36,151 nucleotides of DNA from Bacteroidota bacterium. Its GTDB lineage: Bacteria > Bacteroidota > Bacteroidia > NS11-12g > UBA955. Below the pieces are notes generated by a model, which did no database searches, had not been told where the DNA came from, and was given only the letters and a program-made list of their open reading frames with translations. The first letter of the stretch is position 1. Every line of letters starts with the position of its first letter. Below, in pieces: positions 1 to 8,726 of the stretch. Made by a program: the position numbers and the translations under genes. The stretch covers positions 1 to 36,151 of the forward strand of contig CANFXY010000009.1 of NCBI GenBank assembly GCA_947451105.1, written 5' to 3'.

Positions 1-67
1 GGTTACTATGAGAAACATTGTTTCCTGCTAGTGCTTTTTTTCCTGTAAGATCACAAACTCTTGACAT
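1..67 (-). CDS. rpmB: 50S ribosomal protein L28, 5' end only (partial)
   Basis: Reading leftward from an ATG at 67, the first 22 residues begin MSRVCDLTGKKALAGNN and continue VSHSN before the window edge. This is the characteristic N-terminus of bacterial L28, including the 'TGKK...GNNVSHS' signature. L28 is a structural protein of the large ribosomal subunit. The rest of the gene lies outside the window. A well-formed Bacteroidota promoter precedes it, so it is probably transcribed independently of the NamZ gene upstream on the same strand. Confidence 0.93.
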   Translation of the reverse strand, partial: MSRVCDLTGKKALAGNNVSHSN

Positions 68-86
68 GACTATAAAATTGGGAGTG

Positions 87-119
87 CAAAGGTAGGGACA
101 ATGTGGATTAAATTCCAAA
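87..119 (-). promoter_or_regulatory. Promoter of rpmB (Bacteroidota type)
   Basis: On the minus strand a -7 box TACCTTTG (94 to 87) matches TAnnTTTG. A -33 box TTTG (119 to 116) sits 21 bp further upstream. The -7 box ends 19 bases before the rpmB ATG. Both boxes and the spacing match the known Bacteroidota primary-sigma consensus. Transcription start is inferred, not seen. Confidence 0.7.
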
Positions 120-163
120 TGTTTTTTCAAAATTTTTGATATAGACGCCTAAACACACCATTT

Positions 164-1330
164 TTAAGGGTATAGCAAATATTTATTTCTCATAATTTTG
201 TATGAATCTAGGCCACTTTGCCACGATTGTCTTATTTCCGAGACGGTTTTTCCTTCAATAATCTGTTTTCTCAAACTATTGGTTCCCGCTAATTTATCAA
301 TGAAATCATTGAAAAAATCTGCTTTGTTTTTGCTTAAGCGGTAGGATAGTACCAAGTAATTTAAATTTATTTCCGACTCAAAATAAGCGCGTTGGTCGCC
401 ATACCAGGTTAGATTAAATCCCACACACGGTATGCCTAGGCATTTAGGCTTCTCAGAAACGCCCTTTATACTGATGGGGGTAAAGTTGTAATTACCCCAA
501 TCAAATGCAGGTGAACCAAAACATTGATAAGGTGTACTGGTGCCTTGCCCCATACTGATACTTGTGCCTTCAAACAGCCCCAGTGACGGGTATAGGTAAA
601 TTGAGCTCTGGGTTTGTAGGTTAGGAGAGGGTTTAATCGGCAATATATAAGGGGTTTTGTGCGCGTAATTAAGGCAAGTAATTACCTTTAGCTCGCATTG
701 CACTTTGTTTTTGAGCCATGATTCACCGTTAATCATTTGTGCAATTTCCCCGACGGTACATCCATGAACCAAAGGAATTTTGTGCATGCCAACGAAGCTT
801 CTATATGCTGTGTCGAGCATTGGCCCATCGATATAATGACCATTAGGGTTTGGTCTATCCAATACGATTACTGGTATGTTTTGTTCTGCGGCTGCTTCCA
901 TCACATAGTGCATTGTGCTGATGTAAGTATAGAATCTGACGCCAACGTCTTGTATGTCAAAAATAATGGCTTCTACACTGTCTAAATCACTTGCAGTTGG
1001 CTTTTTATGGTTGCCATACAATGAGATTATTTTGAGATTGGTCTTTTCATCTCTGCCATTGTGGACAGTTGTCCCTGCACTTGCATTTCCCCTGAATCCA
1101 TGCTCTGGTGCAAACAAACATTTAATGTTAACGCCTAAATGCAATAAGGAATCCACTATATGGGTTTTTTTTATGCAACTCGTTTGATTAACAACCAAGG
1201 CAACACGCTTATTTTTGAGCAAGGGTAAATATTTTGCCGTTTGCTCTGCTGCCGTAATAATTTGGGCATGGCTTTTATTTAAGCCCCAAAGGCTTAAAAT
1301 AAAAAAGCAGTATACCTTAAATTTTGGCAT
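164..1330 (-). CDS. namZ: Exo-beta-N-acetylmuramidase NamZ-like protein (DUF1343 / GH171)
   Basis: This 388-residue protein belongs to the DUF1343 family, whose characterised members (NamZ, GH171) remove terminal N-acetylmuramic acid from peptidoglycan fragments during turnover and recycling. Family motifs are visible: APEHGFRG (74-81), FDIQDVGVRFYTY (124-136) and LDRPNPNG (157-164). The N-terminus is a signal peptide of about 22 residues ending SHA|Q, so the enzyme is exported, probably to the periplasm. Length is normal for the family. It lies between the efflux operon's terminator hairpin and rpmB, all on the minus strand, with short gaps. I see no good TAnnTTTG box in its 92-bp upstream gap. 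Family assignment is firm; the exact glycan substrate is inferred. Confidence 0.88.
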   Translation of the reverse strand: MPKFKVYCFFILSLWGLNKSHAQIITAAEQTAKYLPLLKNKRVALVVNQTSCIKKTHIVDSLLHLGVNIKCLFAPEHGFRGNASAGTTVHNGRDEKTNLKIISLYGNHKKPTASDLDSVEAIIFDIQDVGVRFYTYISTMHYVMEAAAEQNIPVIVLDRPNPNGHYIDGPMLDTAYRSFVGMHKIPLVHGCTVGEIAQMINGESWLKNKVQCELKVITCLNYAHKTPYILPIKPSPNLQTQSSIYLYPSLGLFEGTSISMGQGTSTPYQCFGSPAFDWGNYNFTPISIKGVSEKPKCLGIPCVGFNLTWYGDQRAYFESEINLNYLVLSYRLSKNKADFFNDFIDKLAGTNSLRKQIIEGKTVSEIRQSWQSGLDSYKIMRNKYLLYP

Positions 1331-1357
1331 ACTGCAATGATAAATATTTATTCTACA

Positions 1358-1375
1358 AATTGCATGCTTGCAATT
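1358..1375. repeat. Small inverted repeat between namZ and the efflux operon
   Basis: Arms AATTGCA (1358-1364) and TGCAATT (1369-1375) are perfect 7-bp complements around a 4-base loop. It sits 28 bases upstream of the namZ ATG and directly after the larger hairpin at 1383-1415. It could be part of the namZ 5' leader, an operator or a secondary terminator. Function is not established. Confidence 0.4.
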
Positions 1376-1382
1376 GAAGAAT

Positions 1383-1415
1383 AATACACCTGCTAGTGTA
1401 TTTAGCAGGTGTATT
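1383..1415 (-). terminator. Strong hairpin, likely terminator of the RND efflux operon
   Basis: Perfect 13-bp arms (AATACACCTGCTA at 1383-1395 and its complement at 1403-1415) enclose a 7-base loop. It starts 7 bases past the stop codon of the RND permease in the direction of that operon's transcription. The tail on the minus strand is T-rich but interrupted (ATTCTTC), so it is not a textbook U-tract. The length and perfect pairing make a terminator or 3'-end stabiliser likely. Confidence 0.7.
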
Positions 1416-1422
1416 GTTTAAA

Positions 1423-4400
1423 TTAATGGTCTAAATCGCCATATTCTAATTTTTCGCCTTTGATTTTTAAAACCAATCTTAAAATTAAAATTAAGAATGG
1501 AACATAAATTAAAGGAGTAGGCAAGTCGAAGTGATTTAAAATAATGATTGATTTTCTTTTTAGCCTCTCTGTAATTAAATACATTGATGGAATTAACAAC
1601 AATGTAAGAACTGTTGCGAATAGCAAACCAAAGATCATCGTCCAACTTAACGGTCCAAAGAAAGCAACACTGTCGCCACCAAAGAATATTTTTGGATCAA
1701 AATGGGTAAACAAGGTTTCAAAATTGATGTTCAAACCTACTGCCAATGGAATCAGTCCTAGAATTGCTGCGGTTGCTGTTAAAATAACCGGAGTCATACG
1801 CGTTCTACCAGCTTCAACGGTTGCTTCATACAAGCTCATTCCGCCTGCGCGAGAATATTCGGCAAACTCAACCAGCAAAATTCCATTCCTTACCACTATA
1901 CCTCCGAGCGCTACAATTCCTATTCCTGTCATTACAATACTCATGTCCATTTTAAAGATGGCAACACCAAGAAGTACACCAATGATACTGAAGATGATTT
2001 CAGATAAAATAATAAGTGGTTTTCCAATTGAGTTAAACAGTCCAACCAAAACCAACATCATCAAACCGATGGCTGTTAGCATCGCATTTCCAAGGAAGCT
2101 CATTGTTTCTTTTTGTTCTTCTTTGTCTCCTGCAAATTTAACCACTACGTCTCCGGTAGGTTTAAATTTATCCATAGCCACTTGCACTTTAGCAACCACT
2201 TCATTCGGGTTGAATCCTTCTTTTACATCAGAAGAAATTGTGATGACACGTTTGTCGTTTTTGCGTTTGATGCCAGCATAAGTATAGTCGTATCTTATGT
2301 CACATACAGATGAGATAGGAACACTTCTAACAACACCACCCATGGTCATATCTCTGTAGGTGATTTTTAAGTTCCTGATGGTTTCGATATCCATTCTTTG
2401 GTCAGCTTGGTAGCGCAACTGAATAGGGTACTCATCGTCAACGTCTCTAAATTTAGAGGCTTCAACACCGTATACTGCACCTCTAATTTCCATAGCAAGT
2501 TGCGCTGCAGAAAGGCCTTCTCTTAGTGCACGTTCTCTGTCAATGTCAAAAACAATTTCTGGTTTGTTGCTAATGAAATCTGATTTAAGATTGGCAACAC
2601 CATCTATTTTTGCATCGGTTAAGAATTTTTTAAGTGCATTTGAGTTTCTTACCAAATCGTCAAAGTCTTCACCAATAATTTCTAAGGAAACTGGTTTTGG
2701 CGTTGGTGGACCACTTTTTTCTTTGTTTACGACAATTTCAGCAGCTGGGATATTCCATTTTAATTCTTGAAGTTTTTTCAAGTAAATACTTGTTGATTCT
2801 CCATTTCTCTCCGAAAATTCGACGAAAGCAATCGCAATTTTTCCTTTATTAGGATAGGCATTTTGATCGCCATCTTGAGGATCGGTGACACCAATAGTGA
2901 CATTGCTAACCATTGACTCAACAATTGGGTTTTCTTTTCCAATAACACTGTTAACTTTTTCCTCAACTTGACGCATCACGGTATTTGTAACAGCAGGGTC
3001 GGTGCCTTCAGGTAACTTTACATATACATATAAATTGTTTGGATCACTGTCTGGGAAGAACACCACTTTTGGGCTTCTAGCTACAAAGAATACAATAGAT
3101 AAAATAAAGGTTATAAGAACGGCAAATAGAGGTCTCCAAGGGTTTTTCAAGCACCATACCAATACTTTTGTGTATGCATTGATGAAACCAGGCCAAATGT
3201 TGTTTTGCCAAGCGTTGATGACTTTGTACAGCCATAAACGGTTTAAGACTAAGAATAAAGCAAGGAAAATGGTAAAGTTTCCTATTCCAACACTTCCACT
3301 TGCGTATGATACCAATGCGATGATGCCATAAATAGCCAAGCGCATGTAAGTCTTTTTGTTAAGCTTGCCATAATTCTTGTTTTCCTCTTCTTTGGTTTTC
3401 ATAAAGTCAACCGCAAAAACAGGGTTAATGATATAGGCCACAAAAAGTGAAGCAAGCAAAGAGATAATCAGCGTTACAGGAAGGAAGTACATGAACTTTC
3501 CAATGATACCGCCCCAAAATGCCAATGGGATAAATGGTGCTAAGGTTGTTATTGTTCCGGATAAAACGGGCATGAATACTTCACCTACAGCCATTTTAGC
3601 TGCAGTTTTAATGTCTCTTTTACCGTCTCCAAATAACCTGTGTGTATTTTCTATTACCACAATAGCATCATCCACTACGATACCCAAAGCAAGAATAAAT
3701 GAGAACAATACGATCATATTGAATGAGAAGTCAATACTTGGCATCACAAGGAAGGCAATGAACATTGACAAAGGAACCGATAGTGCAACAAATAATGCAT
3801 TGGTAACACCCATGAAAAACATTAAGACGATGGTAACCAAGATAAAACCAATGATAATGGTGTTTATCAAGTCATGCAGCATTGTTTTGGTTTTTGTGCT
3901 TTGATCGCCCGTTACCATAATATCCAATCCTTTAGGGAATTCAGATACCTTCATTTCCGCAATTACTTTTTTGATTTTTTCAGAAGCCTCAATCAAGTTT
4001 TCGCCAGAGCGTTTTATGATGTTAAGTGTGATAACATTTTTTCCGCTGCTGCTTGAATAGCTTTCTTTTTCTTTGAAGCCATCAACTACTTGAGCGAAAT
4101 CTCTAATAAAAAGTCTGGCACCAGATTGGGAAGTAACCACGATATTCTCAATTTCTTTTGGGTCTTGGAATTCACTCTTAATGCTTAAAGTTGGTTTCAT
4201 GCCATTTAATGGAACAGTACCACCAGTAATGGTTAAGTTTTCTTGACTGATTGCTCTCTGCACATCGCCAATAGTTAGCTGAGCTGCTTGTAATTTGTAT
4301 GCATCTATGTTAACTTGTATTTCACGCTCAAGTGCACCAATGATTTTAACTTCATTAATCTCGCTCAAACCTTCGATTCTGTCGCCCAAATCATCTGCAT

Positions 4401-4887
4401 ATTTTTTCAGTTCTTTTAAATCGAAATTACCTGCAACGTTGATGTACATAATCGGAATCTCAGAGAAAGCAATCTCTTTGATCATAGGCTCTCTTGTAAG
4501 GGTAGATGGCATATCGCCTCTAGCCTCATCAACAGCATCTTTAACTTTTTGTTTTGCAACACTTACGTTGATGTCGGTGTGGAATTCAACCACAATAACA
4601 GAAACGTCTTGCATGGAAGTACTATTGAATTTTTTAACACCAGAAATTGCTTTTAATCTTTTTTCGATTGGTTTGGTAATGGTGTTTTCAATATTTGTAG
4701 GCGAGTTTCCACCATTAATGGTACTAATGTAAATGGTAGGAACAGTAATGTCTGGGAAGTTCTCTTTAGGAAGAGAATTGTATGCCATGATACCTGCCAA
4801 CGAAATAAAAATCGTTATGAGGTAAATGGTTATTTTATTATCTATCGCCCAACTGGAGGGCTTAAATTCTTTAATTTTATCTAACAT
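1423..4887 (-). CDS. RND efflux transporter permease (AcrB/HAE1-type)
   Basis: A 1154-residue inner-membrane proton-driven pump that exports drugs or other toxic compounds through the TolC-like partner encoded upstream. RND hallmarks are the N-terminal TM1 followed by the porter-domain start (YNSLPKENFPDITVP, about 36-50), the TM4 aspartate pair in GIVVDDAIVVIEN (Asp406-Asp407), and the second-half motif GIVVRNGILLVEF, where Arg1000 occupies the place of the AcrB lysine. It is about 100 residues longer than AcrB. The extra length includes two hydrophobic stretches in the central linker (about 515-530 and 533-553) and a hydrophobic C-terminal tail (about 1125-1141). It is the last gene of the tetR-tolC-mfp-rnd operon, 46 bp after the adaptor gene. 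The substrate cannot be read from sequence. Confidence 0.95.
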   Translation of the reverse strand: MLDKIKEFKPSSWAIDNKITIYLITIFISLAGIMAYNSLPKENFPDITVPTIYISTINGGNSPTNIENTITKPIEKRLKAISGVKKFNSTSMQDVSVIVVEFHTDINVSVAKQKVKDAVDEARGDMPSTLTREPMIKEIAFSEIPIMYINVAGNFDLKELKKYADDLGDRIEGLSEINEVKIIGALEREIQVNIDAYKLQAAQLTIGDVQRAISQENLTITGGTVPLNGMKPTLSIKSEFQDPKEIENIVVTSQSGARLFIRDFAQVVDGFKEKESYSSSSGKNVITLNIIKRSGENLIEASEKIKKVIAEMKVSEFPKGLDIMVTGDQSTKTKTMLHDLINTIIIGFILVTIVLMFFMGVTNALFVALSVPLSMFIAFLVMPSIDFSFNMIVLFSFILALGIVVDDAIVVIENTHRLFGDGKRDIKTAAKMAVGEVFMPVLSGTITTLAPFIPLAFWGGIIGKFMYFLPVTLIISLLASLFVAYIINPVFAVDFMKTKEEENKNYGKLNKKTYMRLAIYGIIALVSYASGSVGIGNFTIFLALFLVLNRLWLYKVINAWQNNIWPGFINAYTKVLVWCLKNPWRPLFAVLITFILSIVFFVARSPKVVFFPDSDPNNLYVYVKLPEGTDPAVTNTVMRQVEEKVNSVIGKENPIVESMVSNVTIGVTDPQDGDQNAYPNKGKIAIAFVEFSERNGESTSIYLKKLQELKWNIPAAEIVVNKEKSGPPTPKPVSLEIIGEDFDDLVRNSNALKKFLTDAKIDGVANLKSDFISNKPEIVFDIDRERALREGLSAAQLAMEIRGAVYGVEASKFRDVDDEYPIQLRYQADQRMDIETIRNLKITYRDMTMGGVVRSVPISSVCDIRYDYTYAGIKRKNDKRVITISSDVKEGFNPNEVVAKVQVAMDKFKPTGDVVVKFAGDKEEQKETMSFLGNAMLTAIGLMMLVLVGLFNSIGKPLIILSEIIFSIIGVLLGVAIFKMDMSIVMTGIGIVALGGIVVRNGILLVEFAEYSRAGGMSLYEATVEAGRTRMTPVILTATAAILGLIPLAVGLNINFETLFTHFDPKIFFGGDSVAFFGPLSWTMIFGLLFATVLTLLLIPSMYLITERLKRKSIIILNHFDLPTPLIYVPFLILILRLVLKIKGEKLEYGDLDH

Positions 4888-4933
4888 AGAAATGTTTGTT
4901 TAGTGCACGTTTGGTGCTTGATAGTAGACTGAA

Positions 4934-6049
4934 TTATTTTTTAAGATTGATTTTGTCACCGTCGTTTACCAAATCATAACCTTCGGTAATTAGCATGTCA
5001 CCTTCTTTTAATCCTTCTGAGATTTCAGCCATTCCATTGTATTCTTTGCTGATAACAATTAGTTTTTTAACTGCAATTCCATTTTCAGCTACAAGTACAA
5101 AAGATTCTTCTATGCCTTTTTGGATAAATTTAACCGGTACAATGATTTGTGGTTTGCTTGATTGATAATCGTTGATTTTTAATTTTGCTACCATGTTTGG
5201 ATGGTATTTAGTGTTATTTGGAAGCAATACCTCTACTGTAAATGTTCTGGTCATGTTATTGATAGCCCTAGTTGCATAATTGATCTTTCCTGTGATAGAG
5301 TCGTTGATGTCAGGGAAATAGATCATAACTTGATTTCCAGTCTTTACGCGCATAGAGTAGCTTTCAGCCAATTCAGCTTTTACTTTTAAATTAGAGAAAT
5401 TCACCACATTTATGGCTGCCATTCCTGGGCTAACCATTTGAGCAATTTTAATGTTTACCGCATCAACCGTTCCATTAATTGGAGAAATAATTTTAGTCAT
5501 TCTCAATTGTTCGTTCAAAGTGCTTAGTTTTTTTTCTAAACTTTCTTTGGTTGTTTTGGATTGTAAGTATTGTATTTCAGTTCCAATATTTTGTTTCCAT
5601 AAATTTTGTTGTCTTTGAAATACTTGTTTGGCTAATTCTAAATTGGTTTCTAAATCAGAAATTTGCTGCAAAACCGCACTTGCATCTGTTTCCGCTAGTA
5701 CTTGTCCTTTTCTAACTTCATCACCAGCTTTTACATTAATTCTAGTAATTAAACCAGGTATTTGCGAGGATAAAGAAACATTTTCATCTGCATCAACACG
5801 GCCTTGAACTTCAATATAAGTTTTGAAGTTGTTAAGCGCTAATTGCGTTGTTTTAATTTCTAATGATTCTTCAATTTTTTTACTTGTATCAAGTTTAGCA
5901 ATTTCTAATTCTAAATTTGAAATTTTGTCTTGGGTTTCTTTAAGTGTCGTTTTTAGTTTTTCTAATTCTTTTTTCTTTTGGTCTAAAGAATTGCTGCTGC
6001 ATGCTGAGAATAATAGTGCAACAATGGCAATGTGGATTATGGTCTTCAT
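4934..6049 (-). CDS. RND efflux periplasmic adaptor subunit (membrane fusion lipoprotein)
   Basis: A 371-residue adaptor that bridges the RND pump and the outer-membrane channel. The N-terminus is a lipoprotein signal with lipobox LFSAC (acylated Cys17). An acidic/basic coiled-coil segment (about 22-62), rich in heptad Leu/Ile, follows. The barrel-sandwich (lipoyl-like) half GLITRINVKAGDEVRKGQVL comes at about 99-118, then the hairpin and beta-barrel domains. The C-terminal EGLKEGDMLITEGYDLVNDGDKI stretch is typical of HlyD/MFP proteins. It lies between tolC and the permease with short gaps and shares their promoter upstream of tetR. Function in the tripartite pump is well supported by context. 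Confidence 0.93.
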   Translation of the reverse strand: MKTIIHIAIVALLFSACSSNSLDQKKKELEKLKTTLKETQDKISNLELEIAKLDTSKKIEESLEIKTTQLALNNFKTYIEVQGRVDADENVSLSSQIPGLITRINVKAGDEVRKGQVLAETDASAVLQQISDLETNLELAKQVFQRQQNLWKQNIGTEIQYLQSKTTKESLEKKLSTLNEQLRMTKIISPINGTVDAVNIKIAQMVSPGMAAINVVNFSNLKVKAELAESYSMRVKTGNQVMIYFPDINDSITGKINYATRAINNMTRTFTVEVLLPNNTKYHPNMVAKLKINDYQSSKPQIIVPVKFIQKGIEESFVLVAENGIAVKKLIVISKEYNGMAEISEGLKEGDMLITEGYDLVNDGDKINLKK

Positions 6050-6075
6050 TTGAATGAATGGTTGTTTGTATTGAA

Positions 6076-7434
6076 TTAAAGTTTGATTGATTGTCCTAGC
6101 GCAACTTGGAAATCTAGTTTAGCCACCAATAGGTCATAAACAGCGCTTAAATAATTTGTTTGTGTTGTTTTAAGGTCTTGTATTGAAGTTGTAAGTTCTA
6201 AATTACTTCCCACGCCTTCATTGTATTTAATTGTAGTTATGTTTACAATTCTTTTTGCTAGATCTAAATTTTCAGTTTGTTGCACAACATATTCCATTGC
6301 TCTTAAATATTTAAGTTTGGTTTGTTGGACTTCAAGGCCAATTAAATTTTCAACTTTGTTAATTGTATTTTCTGTTTTTAATTGTTGTATTTTGGCTTTT
6401 TGGATCTTAGCATCATTTGCAAATCCACTGAAAAGTGGAATGTTTGCTTGAAGTGCTAAAAAGGAGTTTCCATACCAATTGCTGTAGTCTATTTTTTCTC
6501 CAAAATTGCTTTGTTGAACCGTAAAAGCTCCAGCAAGATTTGGTAATTTTCCGTATTGGTATCTCTTTACATCCATTTTGTTAAGAATCAATTGTTGTTT
6601 CAAAATTTGAAAGTCAGCGCGTTTGCTTAGATCAACAGAGGCCGATGTGTCAGCCACATTGAATCGACTATTTAGATCGCTAATGTTATCACTTAATTTA
6701 ATGTTGATGTCTTGGCTTAATCCAATTTTAGATTTTAATAGGCCAAGAACTATGCTGTATTGGTCTTTTAATTTTTGTTTGCTAATTTCTAAATTGTTGA
6801 GCTGCAATCTAATCCTATCAACATCTAGTGATTCTGTAAAACCTTCTTTATTTAAAGCTTTTACTTGGTTGTATGTTTTGGTTAATGTTTGACAAGAGGC
6901 ATCAAGTAAGCTAATGTTCTCATTGGCAATTAAGGCTAGAAAATAGGTTTTTGCAACATCTATTTTAATGTCAGCTTCTGTTTTGCTCGAAATTTTCTTT
7001 GATAAACCTGTAAATTCTTTGGCAGCCTTAAGTCCCAAGAAATAAGTACCATCTAATAATAGCCAAGAAACATTTATTGCCGCTTGGGTTGTATAGGTGT
7101 TGCCGACTCTAATTGGTGTTCCTACGCCGTTTATTGGGAATACAAAAACTTGTTTTTGTATTGCATCTTGAAAGTTAATTTGACCTCTTACTTGCGGTAT
7201 GCCGATAGCCTTTACTTCCTTTACTGTTTGATCAGCGATAGCAATATCAGCATATGCATTTTTAAGGTCTGGATTGTTAGTCATTGCATAATCAATGGCT
7301 TGACTTAATGACATTGACATGGTGTCATTTGTTTTGTTTTGAGCGAATGAGCCCAAACTAAACATGAATGAACAAACCAATGCGAATGCACTAAGTACTT
7401 TTTGGTTTTTCTTTGAATATTTAAAGGAATACAT
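6076..7434 (-). CDS. TolC family outer-membrane efflux protein
   Basis: A 452-residue outer-membrane channel for the tripartite pump. It has a Sec signal peptide ending SFA|Q (cleavage predicted after Ala31). The mature part starts with SLSQAIDYAMTNNPDLKNA, the usual first helical repeat of the TolC/OEP family, and a second OEP repeat ends in long alpha-helical, Gln/Leu-rich segments (TTSIQDLKTTQTNYLSAVYD). Length is normal. The gene is 15 bp downstream of the TetR gene and 26 bp upstream of the adaptor gene, so all four are almost certainly co-transcribed. Confidence 0.93.
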   Translation of the reverse strand: MYSFKYSKKNQKVLSAFALVCSFMFSLGSFAQNKTNDTMSMSLSQAIDYAMTNNPDLKNAYADIAIADQTVKEVKAIGIPQVRGQINFQDAIQKQVFVFPINGVGTPIRVGNTYTTQAAINVSWLLLDGTYFLGLKAAKEFTGLSKKISSKTEADIKIDVAKTYFLALIANENISLLDASCQTLTKTYNQVKALNKEGFTESLDVDRIRLQLNNLEISKQKLKDQYSIVLGLLKSKIGLSQDINIKLSDNISDLNSRFNVADTSASVDLSKRADFQILKQQLILNKMDVKRYQYGKLPNLAGAFTVQQSNFGEKIDYSNWYGNSFLALQANIPLFSGFANDAKIQKAKIQQLKTENTINKVENLIGLEVQQTKLKYLRAMEYVVQQTENLDLAKRIVNITTIKYNEGVGSNLELTTSIQDLKTTQTNYLSAVYDLLVAKLDFQVALGQSIKL

Positions 7435-7449
7435 ATAGTGAGATGTTTT

Positions 7450-8070
7450 TTAAATGTTTGTGTTTTCTAAATTATTGACTTTTAGGTTGTTTTTCATAAA
7501 CTCTAAACCATCAATTGAACAGATCGAATTGAGATGGTATTTTACCAAGTAGGCATATTTTTCAGAGAAAGGAATGTTAGAAATAATTCCAATTTCACTG
7601 CTGATACATTGTTCGATAAGGGCCATGTAAAAGCCTGTAGATAGATTGATATTTATATCCTTTTTATACATTCCCTGCGAAATACCTAAATTAAGGTTTT
7701 CTATAAGTTGTGTTTGTATTGTTTTTTCGCGGTGTTCGGTAAAAGAAGTGTAGGTATCTGGGTGGTACTTCTTTAGGTCAAACAACAAACTTGGGTTCAT
7801 TTCTTTGTGAAGTCCAATCATCATGTTTGCTATTTTCAGGATTTGTAGAATCGCATTTTCCTCCGATTGAAATACGCTTTTGCATAGAGAATCCATTGAT
7901 TCAACATGTAAAAGGAGGGTCTTTTTTACCAAGTCTTCTTTATCCTCTACATATTGATAAAGTGTTTTTTTGGACATGCTAAGTTCTTTGGCAACATCAT
8001 CCATGGTGATGCTTTTAATGCCATAGCGCATAAAAAGTTTTTCTGTGGCGTTGCAAATTTTAGCTAGCAT
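7450..8070 (-). CDS. TetR/AcrR family transcriptional regulator of the efflux operon
   Basis: A 206-residue one-component repressor. The N-terminal DNA-binding domain has the TetR helix-turn-helix (TMDDVAKELSMSKKTLYQYV, residues 22-41). The C-terminal ligand domain is not family-specific. It is the first gene of the efflux operon, so it most likely represses its own transcription together with the pump genes and is released by a pump substrate. A candidate promoter and overlapping inverted repeat lie 35-64 bp upstream. The ligand is unknown. Confidence 0.92.
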   Translation of the reverse strand: MLAKICNATEKLFMRYGIKSITMDDVAKELSMSKKTLYQYVEDKEDLVKKTLLLHVESMDSLCKSVFQSEENAILQILKIANMMIGLHKEMNPSLLFDLKKYHPDTYTSFTEHREKTIQTQLIENLNLGISQGMYKKDININLSTGFYMALIEQCISSEIGIISNIPFSEKYAYLVKYHLNSICSIDGLEFMKNNLKVNNLENTNI

Positions 8071-8104
8071 GGTAAATCAGGCCGCGAAATACGTAAATAA
8101 ACTC

Positions 8105-8134
8105 CGGAAACAAAAATAATCTTCAAAGTTTCCG
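8105..8134 (-). promoter_or_regulatory. Candidate tetR-efflux promoter with overlapping operator-like inverted repeat
   Basis: A minus-strand -7 box TATTTTTG (8118 to 8111) matches TAnnTTTG. No convincing -33 box is seen. Perfect 7-bp inverted arms CGGAAAC (8105-8111) and GTTTCCG (8128-8134), spaced by 16 bp, straddle the box, so a dimer bound there would block the promoter. This is the expected layout for an autoregulated TetR operon. The operator assignment is inference from position and symmetry only. Confidence 0.4.
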
Positions 8135-8305
8135 TTTAAAATGGATGAAATGATAGTTTGAGGGGATGAATGGTTTTTAAATTGGTAAATTGGTGTTTTT
8201 TTTAATTTTTAAGCACTTGTTTAAAAACATAAAATTGCAATATTTTTATAATTAATACCGAGTTTATCGGAATAGATGTAATATTGCTAACATCAAATTA
8301 ATTCA

Positions 8306-8692
8306 ATGAGTAAAACTATTGCAGAGTTGGTAAATATTAAAGTCGAGACTAAGTTTAGCGAGTTGCAAAGTGATGTAGAAAATGGCGTGTATTTTTTTAC
8401 TTACCATATTCTTATTGAAAACAATAGCGACCATACAATTCAGCTGGTATACAGGAAATGGAACATTACTGATAGCAATGGGGAGAATCGATTTGTAGAA
8501 GGAGAAGGAGTTGTTGGCGAAATGCCAATCTTAAGCAGCGGAGAGTCTTATGATTACTATTCTGGATGTATATTACAAACAGGGGTTGGAAGAATGAGTG
8601 GAACATATGTGTTTCGTTTGCAAGATGCCGGAGGGCATTTTGAGGTTCCAATTCCTGAATTTAATTTAATATTGCCTTGGGTCTTGAATTAG
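8306..8692 (+). CDS. apaG: ApaG domain protein
   Basis: A 128-residue protein spanning a single ApaG/DUF525 domain, an immunoglobulin-like beta-sandwich. Family signatures are clear: YFFTYHILIENNSD, QLVYRKWNITDSNG, VVGEMPILSSGESYDYYSG and the C-terminal MSGTYVF. ApaG was linked to cobalt/magnesium resistance in enterobacteria, but its biochemical role is not settled. It is divergent from the tetR operon across a 235-bp gap and 34 bp upstream of the M28 peptidase gene, which has its own promoter box. Length is typical (about 125). Confidence 0.93.
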   Translation: MSKTIAELVNIKVETKFSELQSDVENGVYFFTYHILIENNSDHTIQLVYRKWNITDSNGENRFVEGEGVVGEMPILSSGESYDYYSGCILQTGVGRMSGTYVFRLQDAGGHFEVPIPEFNLILPWVLN

Positions 8693-8713
8693 GCATAATG
8701 GCAATTCTCTTAT

Positions 8714-8721
8714 TATCTTTG
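8714..8721 (+). promoter_or_regulatory. -7 promoter box of the M28 lipoprotein gene
   Basis: TATCTTTG matches TAnnTTTG. It ends only 5 bases (CAACA) before the ATG at 8727, predicting a transcript that starts at or within a few bases of the start codon. No TTTG at the usual 19-21 bp spacing is visible; the nearest TTG is 27 bp away. Confidence 0.55.
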
Positions 8722-8726
8722 CAACA

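Noticed and set aside
1544-2281. A 245-codon plus-strand open frame inside the RND permease gene
   Set aside because: It is antisense to a conserved RND region, has no family resemblance and a composition expected for a complement of coding sequence.
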